From: Methanothermobacter sp049720995
GTDB lineage: Archaea > Methanobacteriota > Methanobacteria > Methanobacteriales > Methanothermobacteraceae
DNA length: 54,230 bases
Direction: 5' to 3'
Assembly (NCBI RefSeq): GCF_049720995.1
Contig: NZ_JBNASF010000010.1
Span: 1 to 54,230 of the forward strand
Of the stretch, positions 35,756 to 44,055 are shown one piece after another; the stretch's first letter is position 1, and every line of letters starts with the position of its first letter. Under the pieces are notes generated by a model. It made no database searches. It worked only from the letters and a program-made list of their open reading frames with translations, and was not told the DNA's origin. The translations under genes and the position numbers were made by a program.

Positions 35756-36079
35756 TTACCTCAACCTTTCAACCACAAGTGTCCTGAAGATTTTGAAACC
35801 GTCACTCAGTGATGAAAGCTTGGGTTCATCAGACCTCCTCCTGTAGGAGATTGGGACCGCGACTATTTTCATGTTTGAACCTGAAATCCTTGAGAACATC
35901 TCGGCCTTCAGCTCAATTGGGTAACTCAAACCACTCAATGAGTTGATCAACAGCCTCCCTGTGAATACCCAGTGATCCGTGCAGAAATCCCTTACTGGAT
36001 GATATAGAAGACATGCTATGAATCTCAGTATATGATTATGGATCCTGTTGAGTCTTGAGATCGCACCATCTTTAATCAT
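35756..36079 (-). pseudogene. GT2 glycosyltransferase remnant (C-terminal part)
   Basis: A 107-residue frame resembling the C-terminal half of the GT2 enzyme encoded just upstream. Its ISYRRRSDEPKLSSLSDGFK aligns with the ending IPYRQRGGEAKLHSFKDGWR of that protein. The N-terminal nucleotide-binding half and all catalytic motifs are missing. Its ATG overlaps the upstream stop (ATGA). A deletion within a duplicated GT2 gene is the simplest origin. Confidence 0.7.
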
Positions 36080-36765
36080 TCAATAATCCCCATCTTCCTG
36101 CGGATCATGTACTCTATATGTCTCCAGCCATCCTTGAAGGAGTGGAGCTTGGCCTCACCACCCCTCTGCCTGTAGGGTATGGGGATCTGGCTGATCCTGA
36201 GACCCTTCTCAGAGGCCTCTATTACCATCTCAATTGCAAACTCCATTCCAGGTGCCTGAAGGTTGAGCCTCTCAAGGGCCTCCCTGGTGAAGGCTCTCAT
36301 GCCACAGTGGGTGTCCCTGACATTGTTTCTGAAGAGTATGTTAAGCATCCTTGAGAGGGCGGGGTTCCCTATGTACCTGTGGAGGGCGGGCATGGCACCA
36401 TCCTCCATCATACCATTCATACGGTCCCCGATGACGAAGTCATAACCCTTCTCTATCTCAGCGATGAAGTCAGGTATCATCTCAAAGGGGTATGTGAGGT
36501 CAGCGTCCCCCATAACCAGTATGTCTCCTCTGGCCTCCCTGAAACCACGAAGATATGCGTTGCCGTATCCCCGCTTTTCCTCCCTGACAACCCTTGCACC
36601 TGCAGATGCAGCTTCAAGTGCCGTGTTATCAGTGGAAGCGTTATCAACAACAAGCACCTCCACATCGTATCCTCTGCTTTCAATTTCATCCACAGGAACG
36701 GATTTCACTGTCCTGCCGACAACCCCCTCCTCATTGAGGGCCGGTATTACTACTGATATCAACAT
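36076..36765 (-). CDS. GT2 glycosyltransferase (dolichyl-phosphate sugar synthase type)
   Basis: A 229-residue GT-A enzyme, first gene of the minus-strand glycan block. The motifs are VVIPALNEEGVVG, VVDNASTDNT, MGDADLTYPFEMIPDF and DTHCGMRAF. This pattern is characteristic of soluble dolichyl-phosphate glucose or mannose synthase-like enzymes lacking membrane helices. It probably makes a lipid-linked sugar donor or extends a lipid-linked glycan. It is divergently arranged with the broken epimerase-like gene. Confidence 0.87.
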   Translation of the reverse strand: MLISVVIPALNEEGVVGRTVKSVPVDEIESRGYDVEVLVVDNASTDNTALEAASAGARVVREEKRGYGNAYLRGFREARGDILVMGDADLTYPFEMIPDFIAEIEKGYDFVIGDRMNGMMEDGAMPALHRYIGNPALSRMLNILFRNNVRDTHCGMRAFTREALERLNLQAPGMEFAIEMVIEASEKGLRISQIPIPYRQRGGEAKLHSFKDGWRHIEYMIRRKMGIIE

Positions 36766-36779
36766 GACAACACCATAAT

Positions 36780-36907
36780 TAAAAGTGTGAATAATTTTTT
36801 TATAATGTGGTAAGTTCCATTATAAAAGGTTTTTGGGGGCTTCAGTTATGTGTAATCCAATTGATTTATATTCAAAGACAATAAAACATCCTTTAAGGGT
36901 GATATTC
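36780..36907. promoter_or_regulatory. Divergent promoter region of glycan genes
   Basis: Between divergent genes lie several TATA-like elements. TTTTTTTATAATG (about 36796-36808) and TTATAAAAGG (about 36821-36830) face the plus-strand gene, and T/A-rich sequence near 36776-36800 could serve the minus-strand glycan operon. AAGGGTGATATTC directly precedes the plus-strand ATG at 36908 and is a good ribosome binding site. Confidence 0.45.
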
Positions 36908-38096
36908 ATGAAAAGGTTTTTTCCAGTGATCCCTGGCTTGATTTTCATACTTGCATGCAGTCCGTCCCATGCAGTGGACAGCATCACAGACTGCAACGGG
37001 ACACCTGACCACCTGAACCGGTCATACTACCTGGACAATTACCAAGAACTCCTGAAGGAGGCCGTTAAAAATAACACAAGGATAAGGAACCACCCCTATA
37101 CACCTCAACAGGTGATAGAAGGTACTATCAGGCATACATAGACGCGGGTTACGCCGTTAAAATCTTCTCAGGAATCAAAGGTAAGCGGGCCCTGAGGAGT
37201 GATGAGAAGATCATCGAGATCAAGACCATAAAGGCCAATAACGCCTACTACTCCAGAAAACTTTCACCATCAGATACGACAGTGATTGTATTCAGCAGCA
37301 TGGCCTGCCAGTTCAGGAACATGCCTGTCCCTGAGTTCAGAAGCAACCTGCCCTTTGTCTACTATAAGAACAGGGGATGGCACCCTTTGTCTACTATAAG
37401 AACAGGGAATGGCACATTTACCCTGTAACAACATCCAACCTTGCAGGTGGCTGCGGGAACACTTCTGACTTCCTTGAAGTGCTGGATGAGCAGAAACTCA
37501 CGGTGAGCTTCATGACATACAGGGGTATGCGCTACGCAGTATTCCCCATGTACTTTGACTACCATGGCTCAGGTACTGGCTGGCTTGACAGCTTCGCCCA
37601 GGGAAACCTTGCAGGTCTCTACGCCAGGGCATACAACCTCACAGGTAAGCAGGAGTACCTTGACATCTCAAATTCCCTCATAAACAGTTTTCATGCCCCC
37701 ACAGGCCTTGTGAAACCGACAAAATACCGTAACTTCTACCTCCACTACAACTTCCTCAGGGAACACTACATCCTCAACGCCCACCTCATATGCGCACTTG
37801 GACTCCACAATGCCTACAGGTACACCAGGAACCTGAGGGCGCTGAGCCTCTTCAGAACTGGCATTTCAACCTTCAGGAAGATGAACTGGAAGTTTGACAG
37901 TGGGCGATGGACATATTATGCCGTGAGCGGCAGGTACTACAGGCCCGCCTGGCTAGCAAGTGAAAGCTACCACAGACTCCAAGTACAGCTTGCAAACAGG
38001 GTCTGGAAGGCGACAGTGGATACCTACTACCGCAGCATTGCCCTGAGGTGGAACAGTTACCTCAAAAGGAAGGGACTCGGACCAGAGAGGATATAG
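36908..38096 (+). pseudogene. Secreted glucuronyl C5-epimerase-like gene, broken by two frameshifts
   Basis: The first frame (36908-37141) gives a signal peptide (FPVIPGLIFILACSPSHA) and about 50 more residues. From about 37123 the coding continues in a second frame (YYQAYIDAGYAVKIF) until a 32-bp tandem duplication at 37351-37414 shifts it again. The third frame (to 38096) encodes a domain like the D-glucuronyl C5-epimerase C-terminal family: MYFDYHGSGTGWLD, then LHYNFLREHYILNAHL. Removing 32 bases restores one continuous frame across the second break. Full length would be about 395 residues. It may once have altered uronic acid residues in the surface glycan. Sequencing error cannot be excluded for the first break but is less likely for the duplication. 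Confidence 0.75.
37351..37414. repeat. 32-bp tandem duplication inside epimerase-like gene
   Basis: CCCTTTGTCTACTATAAGAA at 37351 recurs at 37383. The two 32-bp units differ at one base (GGGGATGG versus GGGAATGG). As 32 is not a multiple of three, the duplication shifts the frame and is the likely inactivating event. Confidence 0.9.
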
Positions 38097-38125
38097 GCCT
38101 GATCTGATCCAGAAGAAAAAACCAC

Positions 38126-38821
38126 CTATAACCTCATGAGGAACTCCTTCAGCCTCCTCTGGAGTCCCAGAGGCAGGTATGGTGTGGAGAACCCCAGGGA
38201 GGTCCAAACCACCGGGACCCTGTGTTTTTTCATTATGGCCCCCATTGTGGTGTAGTATTCAGGGGACATTGAGTAACCCGGTGACCTGTGGTAGGCCTCC
38301 ACAGGGACCGCTTAGATACTGTAACCCCTCTTCTTAAGGGCGAGGCACCTTTCAACCGCATAGAGGTGCCAGTGGCTGCAGGTCTCCTCATCAAAGGGAT
38401 GTCTACTCCAGACCTCTGATGGTAGGGCGAAGAGGCACTCATCAACGGTCTGAACCCTCACCGGAGCCTCAATTCTCCTCCCAACATCCACCGGTGGGTC
38501 GCCCTGTTTCATGGTGGAGAACAACCTGAAGGGACCGGCCACTCCAGCAGCACCCACCACACCCGCGTCCTCCAGCGAAGATGAATATGAGGCCATCCGT
38601 CTGATGGCTTCCGGTTTTACGTGCACATCCTGGTGGGCGAATATGAGGGTGTCGCCTGTGGCCATCTCCGCACCATGGTTGAGGGCCCCTGCCGCGGAAC
38701 TGAATCTATGGGTGGTGTTATCAAGGAGTATGAGTTCATAATCGTCCCCTTCGCGGAGGTCCCTGAGGAGGAACCTCCTGAGGGTTTCTCTATCATTGTA
38801 GACACATATTACTGATATCAT
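38126..38821 (-). pseudogene. GT2-like glycosyltransferase with in-frame stop
   Basis: A GT2-like reading frame starts at 38821 (MISVICVYNDRETLRR), with LLDNTTHRFSSAAGALN and FAHQDVHV as the metal and nucleotide-binding region. A TAA at 38312-38314 interrupts it after residue 169 (KRGYSI). The same frame then continues for 61 more sensible codons (VEAYHRSPGYS, then VVWTSLGFSTPYLPLGLQRR) to TAG at 38126. Intact length would be 231 residues. A single substitution or small event at the TAA explains it. The truncated product lacks the C-terminal acceptor part. Confidence 0.72.
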
Positions 38822-38858
38822 CCGCTAGAAATATGGTTTCCCAAAAATAAATGTCTTT

Positions 38859-39876
38859 TCAGGCCGGGACCCTGTCCCGTGTTGCATTGGCTATCCTCAC
38901 AAGTGTGAGCATAACCGGGACCTCCACCAGGACTCCAACCACGGTGGCGAGGGCCGCCCCTGACTGTAAACCGAAGAGTGATATTGCCACCGCAACTGCA
39001 AGTTCAAAGAAGTTGCTTGCACCTATGAGGGCCGCCGGTGCAGCCATGCATGCCTCAGCCTCCAGATGCGGGCCCATAGGTAGGCCACCGTGAAGATCAG
39101 TGTATTATGAGGGGCACCGCAATCAGGCCGATGTGGAGGGGGTTCTCGATTAGGACCCCCCTAATGAGAATATTATGATGAGGGTGAGGAGGAGTCCTAT
39201 GATGGTTATGTTCTCGAATTTCCCCAGGAACCTCTGGAAGTGCTCTGGCCCCCTTGAGGTGATGAGCCTCCTCCTTGTGAGGTAGCCTGCAAGGAGTGGT
39301 ACCACCACGAAGAGGACCACCGAGAGTATGAGGGTGTCGTAGGGTGCCTGGATGTTACCTATACCCGGGAGGAAGGCCAGTGTGGGGGCGTAGGCGAAGA
39401 GGAGTATTATGTCGTTCACCGCCACCTGCACCAGTGTGTAGGCAGGTTCACCCCTTGTGAGGCTGCTCCAGACGAATACAATGGCTGTGCATGGTGCTGC
39501 CCCGAGGAGTACCGTCCCTGCAAGGTACTCCCTCCCGAGTTCAGGTGGTATAAGATTTGAGAAAACCCTAGAGGAAGAATGATGCCACGATGTACATGGT
39601 GAATGGCTTTATGAGCCAGTTGGTCCCGCAGGTAACAGTGAGTCCCCTGATTTCCCTGGTGGCGCGTATTATGCTAGAAGTCTATCCTGAGCATCATGGG
39701 GTATATCATGAGCCATATCAGCACCGCCACCGGGGGGATACCTGGGCGTACTGTAACCTGTTGAGGAGGGCCGGGAAGGCTGGTATGAACTGTCCGATCC
39801 TAACCCCTGTGATTATGCAGAGGATCACCCAGACTGTGAGGTACCTTTCGAATATTCCCATCTCTTCACTTTCCAT
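38859..39876 (-). pseudogene. ACR3-type arsenite transporter gene, decayed
   Basis: Pieces of an ACR3 arsenite efflux pump occur in order but in different frames. The N-terminus starts at 39876 (MGIFERYLTVWVILCIITG). A central segment lies at 39150-39431 (AVNDIILLFAYAPTLAFLPG) and the C-terminal segment at 38859-39077 (GASNFFELAVAVAISLFGL, quoted in part; SGAALATVVGVLVEVPVML). Frame changes are needed near 39740, between the N-terminal and central parts, and near 39100. No arsR or arsC-like gene is adjacent. The host has probably lost this arsenic resistance route or keeps another copy. Confidence 0.8.
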
Positions 39877-39991
39877 GATATCATCGGTTACATATCAGTA
39901 AATTCAGATATGTTGATTTATTATTAGTAGTTTTCCCTTAACCGGAAAGGTTTTTATGAATTAAAAACATGAATGTAATTATGAAGTATTT

Positions 39992-40561
39992 ATGGTGGTA
40001 AATTTGAGACTCAATGTGAATACAAATGGTGAACCACTATTGAAGTGGCTGAACAGTAAGCTGAATGTTTTAAGCTCGGTATTCGGTATACTTGTGGGTG
40101 CAATTGCAGGGACACTCACCGCGGTAATCCTTGGCGGTGTCCTCATGGGTGGGTCCATGGACCCCATATTCTTCGTATTCATTGTGGCATTTGTCTTCCT
40201 CTTTGTGGAATCCTTCGTTGCGGGTCTGGGGGCTGAAACCTACAGTGAATCCCTGGTGAACTCAGGGTTCCTGGTACTCATCTACCTGACCATCGGTATG
40301 GTGGGGCTCATGGCAACAACCACAGGTGGCATGATGGCCCTCTCAGCCATCTCACAGGTGTTCCCTGACACCGGCGGGGACATGACAGGTACAGCCAAGC
40401 CCATGGGACTGGCATCTGAACCCACATACGCGCCAGCCGACTACCTGCAGCTCATATCAGTGATACTCATGCTCATCTCACTGGTGCTAGCAGCATTCGT
40501 GGGGGGCCTCCTGGCGGTTTACATAAGAAGAAGGTTAAATAGGGGGCGCAGCATAGACTGA
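39992..40561 (+). CDS. Small four-helix membrane protein
   Basis: A 189-residue membrane protein with four hydrophobic segments: LSSVFGILVGAIAGTLTAVI, FFVFIVAFVFLFVESFVAGL, GFLVLIYLTIGMVGLMA and LISVILMLISLVLAAFVGG. It ends in a basic tail (RRRLNRGRSID). The alternation of Gly-rich helices resembles DUF5518-type methanogen membrane proteins, but the family assignment is weak. The ribosome binding site is poor. A TATA-like TTTTTATG lies about 41 nt upstream. It stands alone between the ACR3 remnant and the MATE gene. Confidence 0.65.
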   Translation: MVVNLRLNVNTNGEPLLKWLNSKLNVLSSVFGILVGAIAGTLTAVILGGVLMGGSMDPIFFVFIVAFVFLFVESFVAGLGAETYSESLVNSGFLVLIYLTIGMVGLMATTTGGMMALSAISQVFPDTGGDMTGTAKPMGLASEPTYAPADYLQLISVILMLISLVLAAFVGGLLAVYIRRRLNRGRSID

Positions 40562-40595
40562 ATCTGGAAGTATGCACATCAATTAATCAATAAAC

Positions 40596-40606
40596 TTTTT
40601 TTCTTC
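40596..40606 (+). terminator. T-tract terminator
   Basis: A run of seven T followed by CTTCC lies 35 bases after the stop of the small membrane protein gene, consistent with an archaeal poly-T terminator. Confidence 0.5.
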
Positions 40607-40651
40607 CATCTCCTTGAGGGAGAACATTCAGCACCCCAATTCAGGAAAAAA

Positions 40652-41983
40652 TCAGTCCCCGTACCTCCTGAGTCTCCCTATGAAGAGTCTCGCCCAGATG
40701 TAGGCTATGAGGCTTCCCCCGATGTCACCTGCAACCACACCCCACCAGACACCAACCTCACCGAATCCCAGGATCACACCAAGGAGGTAGGCGAATACCG
40801 CCACAAGGAGGACCTGCCTTATAGCCGAGAGTGTGAGGGATGTGAGTCCCCTCCCGGCACCCTGGAAGATGGACCCTGACATTATACCCGGTGGGAGGAA
40901 GAGGTAGAAGAGGCAGATGACCCTCAGGAACTCCGTTATCCTGGGTGCCAGGTCCGCGGATGCCTGGGAGTATGAGAAGACCCATGAGATCCAGGGGGCG
41001 AGTATGAAGGTCAGGATGGCGGTTGCAGCCGCTATCATGAGCCCCAATCTTATGGAGTAACCGTGGACCACCTCAAGGTTTCTGAAGTTCCTTGAACCAT
41101 ATGCAACCCCGGATACACTCACAAGGGCGGTTGCCACGGATATCACCGGCACTATGGCCAGCATGACTATCCTCCACCCGGCAGAGTACACTGCAACTGC
41201 ACTGGTACCGCCGACTGCTGTGAGTATCCCGTTGAGTACCGCGGTTACCAGGGACATGACAAAGAACTCTGCACTTGCAGGTATGGTAACTGAGAGTATT
41301 GAGAGGGCAACAGTCCTGTCGGGTCTGAAGTGTTTCATCCCGAGGGAGGTGTAGGTCCCGCCCCCAAGGAACCAGTACAGTACAACGAGTGAAACCGCAA
41401 GCTGTGATATCACGGTGGCCCAGGCCGCCCCGGCTATACCCCATCCTGCAGTGTATATGAGGAGGGGGTCAAGTACCATGTTGAGGACCGCTGAGAGGCC
41501 CATGGCATACATTGGCCTTTTAGCGTCACCCTCGGATCGGAGTATCCCGTAGGCTGCCCCTGTGAATAGGGTGAAGATTGTACCTGCAAAGACCACGCTA
41601 CCGTACTGGAATGCCGGCTTCAGGGCCTCCCCTGCCCCCAGGGAGACGAGTATGTCGCCGAGGAGCAGTTCAAGGACCAGTGTGATGATAACTGAAACCG
41701 CAGCTGTTATTATGACCGTGTGGGTTGCGCTGTTGTTCACGCCCTCCGTGTCACCGGCCCCCAGGTACCTTGAGACCGATGATGCGGCCCCGGCCCCGAG
41801 GCCATTGGATAGCCCCACCAGTATCATGTAGAGGGGTGTTACGAATCCTATGGCTGCGAGGGCCTCACCGCCCAGGCCAGCCACCCATATGGCATCCACC
41901 AGGTTGTAGATGGATGTGAGCAGCATCGCGATTATCATTGGCCCTGAGAGTTTCAGGAGGGCCCTCCTGGGGTCCCCCCTCAT
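40652..41983 (-). CDS. MATE family efflux transporter
   Basis: A 12-helix multidrug and toxin extrusion protein. KLSGPMIIAMLLTSIYNLVD at the N-terminus and VAGLGGEALAAIGFVTP are MATE signatures, and a matching second half follows. It would export organic cations or other toxic compounds with Na+ or H+. The start at 41983 is preferred: GAGGGTG lies eight nucleotides upstream, the same site used by the Kef-type gene. In-frame ATGs at 42004 and 42013 lie further up, inside the marR coding region. It overlaps the end of marR by reading frame if these are used, so the two genes form one operon. Confidence 0.9.
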   Translation of the reverse strand: MRGDPRRALLKLSGPMIIAMLLTSIYNLVDAIWVAGLGGEALAAIGFVTPLYMILVGLSNGLGAGAASSVSRYLGAGDTEGVNNSATHTVIITAAVSVIITLVLELLLGDILVSLGAGEALKPAFQYGSVVFAGTIFTLFTGAAYGILRSEGDAKRPMYAMGLSAVLNMVLDPLLIYTAGWGIAGAAWATVISQLAVSLVVLYWFLGGGTYTSLGMKHFRPDRTVALSILSVTIPASAEFFVMSLVTAVLNGILTAVGGTSAVAVYSAGWRIVMLAIVPVISVATALVSVSGVAYGSRNFRNLEVVHGYSIRLGLMIAAATAILTFILAPWISWVFSYSQASADLAPRITEFLRVICLFYLFLPPGIMSGSIFQGAGRGLTSLTLSAIRQVLLVAVFAYLLGVILGFGEVGVWWGVVAGDIGGSLIAYIWARLFIGRLRRYGD

Positions 41984-41996
41984 TATCTTAACACCC

Positions 41997-42446
41997 TCAG
42001 TCATCCTCAACACCCCTTATTTTCATTGCACCCTCTGCGAGTCTCCTGCACATCCTCATAAGTTCATCCTGCTCTTCCTGGGTGAGGTTCTCAAATAGGA
42101 GGTCTGTCCACCTATCCTCAACCTCCCCTATGAGGGGTATCAGTTCCTCGCCCTGATCCGTGAGGTTCAACCTGTATCTTCTCCTGTTTTGGGGGTCCTG
42201 TTTTTTTATGATGAGTCCGCGCTCCTCCAGGCGCCTTATGATCCTGGCTATGGTGCCCTTGTCCACCTGGAAGAACCATGAGAGTTCATCCTGTGTAATC
42301 CCTGGTTGCCTGTGGATCCTGAAGAGGCAGGCGACCTGGGCGTCTGTGAGTTTAAGGTGGGATAACTCCCTTGCCACGAATACACGGTGGCTCCTGAGTA
42401 TGATTGAGAGGAGCCCCTTGAATGGTATGTCACTGTCGATCATCAC
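41997..42446 (-). CDS. MarR family transcriptional regulator
   Basis: A 149-residue winged helix regulator. LTDAQVACLFRIHRQPGITQ and ELSWFFQVDKGTIARIIRRL form the helix-turn-helix, and LIIKKQDPQNRRRYRLNLT is the beta wing with the conserved D-x-R-x-R-pattern. Flanking helices form the dimer interface. It precedes the MATE exporter in the same operon and most likely represses both in response to a ligand. A palindrome upstream (42512-42527) is the probable operator. Confidence 0.92.
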   Translation of the reverse strand: MMIDSDIPFKGLLSIILRSHRVFVARELSHLKLTDAQVACLFRIHRQPGITQDELSWFFQVDKGTIARIIRRLEERGLIIKKQDPQNRRRYRLNLTDQGEELIPLIGEVEDRWTDLLFENLTQEEQDELMRMCRRLAEGAMKIRGVEDD

Positions 42447-42488
42447 TTCATCCTCAATGTTCTGATGCTGAAGTTATCTGGATGACAC

Positions 42489-42527
42489 CATATAAATGTT
42501 GTCATTGCAACTGTTGCATCTGCAACA
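42489..42527 (-). promoter_or_regulatory. marR-MATE promoter with palindromic operator
   Basis: On the minus strand a TATA-like TTTATATGG lies at 42497-42489, about 45 bases from the marR start. Next to it, at 42512-42527, is the perfect palindrome TGTTGCA-TC-TGCAACA. A weaker GTTG-6-CAAC element abuts it at 42498-42511. MarR proteins bind such 16-18 bp palindromes, so autoregulation is likely. The site could also affect the divergent HicB-like gene. Confidence 0.65.
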
Positions 42528-42584
42528 TAAAGACCATTGATTCATATCAGAAAATGGCTATCTGTGAACTGAAGGTGAGACCGG

Positions 42585-42809
42585 ATGACCTCAGTTAAAG
42601 TTGAGCTCCCAGTAAAGATTGAAAAAGAAGGAAACCTGTTCGTGGCGATATGTGAGCCCTTCAACATAGTCAGTCAGGGCATCAGCAAAGAAGTTGCGCT
42701 TGAAAACATCAGGGAGGCTCCTGAACTCTTCCTTAGCGACGAGGATGTTCTTGAAATGTATCAGGACCTTATAAGCAGTACACTGTACCTGAAAAAGAGG
42801 AACATATGA
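42585..42809 (+). CDS. HicB-like/UPF0150 family small protein
   Basis: A 74-residue protein of the HicB (UPF0150) fold: VELPVKIEKEGNLFVAICEP, then the helix with GISKEVALENIREAPELFL. HicB proteins are antitoxins to HicA RNases, but stand-alone members are common in methanogens. No HicA-like gene is adjacent, and no DNA-binding domain is present at the C-terminus. GGTGAG lies a few bases before the ATG. Confidence 0.75.
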   Translation: MTSVKVELPVKIEKEGNLFVAICEPFNIVSQGISKEVALENIREAPELFLSDEDVLEMYQDLISSTLYLKKRNI

Positions 42810-42857
42810 TCATAGGAAGCTAATCACACATCATTAGACTCTGATTCACATGAATGT

Positions 42858-43193
42858 CTATTTCTCAGAACCATGAAAAACACGAAGACTGAAGTCCTCC
42901 ACCTCAACAGGTCTGCTGGCCTCAAGTAGATTCAGGAAGCTTCCCTCAACCACATCATCAGAATCAGATACCGTGGCGCTACTTACGGCCACCAGTCTCA
43001 GCCCCGAGAATTCCCTGAAACCTGATGCCCCATCACATGCTGCAGTTGCGAGCGAATCATCCTCACCATCATGGCTGAACCAGTACTCACTGGCGTCAGG
43101 GAGTTCCTCCAGTCTTGACCTGAGGTAGCCCCTTATCTCACCTCTCCTCAGTGCTGCTTCTTCATAGAGGGATCCAGGCAAATTGAACACCAT
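42858..43193 (-). pseudogene. NurA-like nuclease remnant (N-terminal part)
   Basis: A 111-residue frame. It begins MVFNLPGSLYEEAALRRGEI and contains ACDGASGFREFSGLRLVAVS, which resembles the N-terminal DG-S motif region of NurA 5'-3' nucleases. NurA proteins are usually over 300 residues, and the rest is not found downstream, where a HicB-like gene follows. It is likely a truncated copy. HerA, the usual partner, is absent from the window. Assignment to NurA is moderate. Confidence 0.5.
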
Positions 43194-44055
43194 CAGTATC
43201 TTAAAACCTTACCATTATTATCACTTACTGTGATCAAAAAAACCCTGAGAACCAAGGAGATACTTACTGTGCAGTTAGAGAAACTTATATGGAAGAGTCT
43301 ATAAGGTACCAGATTGAAGGGTTCCTCAGTGTGATCAGGGGCTTGGAGGATGCCAGGAGGGTCAGTTCATGATAATAAATGGCTCAGCCTCATGAGAGGG
43401 GGGTCTGATATGGACCCCCCAGTGTACTATGATGGAACCCCCTGCTGGGGCAGCGGATTTCAGCTGAGGGGCCCCTGTGAGCGGATGAAATATTCCATGT
43501 CCAGATATTTCAGCAGCCCCCACCCTATGTGAGTGCCCGGGTGCTCAGGGACGGGATTGTATACCGCCACAGTGGGTCACTACGTGACATGGCATTGGAG
43601 ACTGTTAAGGAGTTCGATGACTTCAAACCCGGCGATATACCCGTGAGGCGAATATCATGATCAGAAAGGCAATCATACTCACAGAGATGAATAACTGAGG
43701 AAAAACCTGAACCCTGATGATAACCTCCTGAAACCTTCGAGGAGTCCTCGGGACTTGGCCTGCAAGGGATGTATAAGAGACCTGAATTTTCTGCTGAGAT
43801 GTACTCCATATTTAACCTGAAACCAGGTGCCCCCTGCTTAGATGGTGACCTGCTTGAGAACCTTCCTGGAGCCAGATGACTGTGAAACCTTCAGGGAAAT
43901 AAAGCCAATTGGTGGATTCAAGAATACAGTGGTCCAAAAGAATGTTAACCCCAGATATTCTCACGAATTCGCTGAAAAGATCAGGAAAAAAACTCTTGAT
44001 ATCCCTGAGAATAAATGAAGAGATTATCCTTGAAGAAAGAAAAAAATAAAAAGTT
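43194..44055. other. Decayed intergenic region with gene fragments
   Basis: About 860 bases without an intact gene. On the plus strand, short open stretches appear to belong to one former gene in changing frames: 43289-43372 (MEESIRYQIEGFLSVIRG), 43410-43530 (VYYDGTPCWGSGFQLRGPC) and 43517-43660 (PYVSARVLRDGIVYRHSG). Another possible frame, 43842-44018, encodes 58 residues (FREIKPIGGFKNTVVQKN). None is recognised. Direct repeats ACTTACTGTG occur near 43222 and 43262. Confidence 0.5.

Noticed and set aside
37377..38096. Independent gene starting at 37377
   Set aside because: The start lies in the 32-bp duplication and the domain continues upstream in another frame, so it is the 3' part of a broken gene.
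42585..42809. Complete HicAB toxin-antitoxin pair
   Set aside because: No HicA-like small RNase gene lies on either side.
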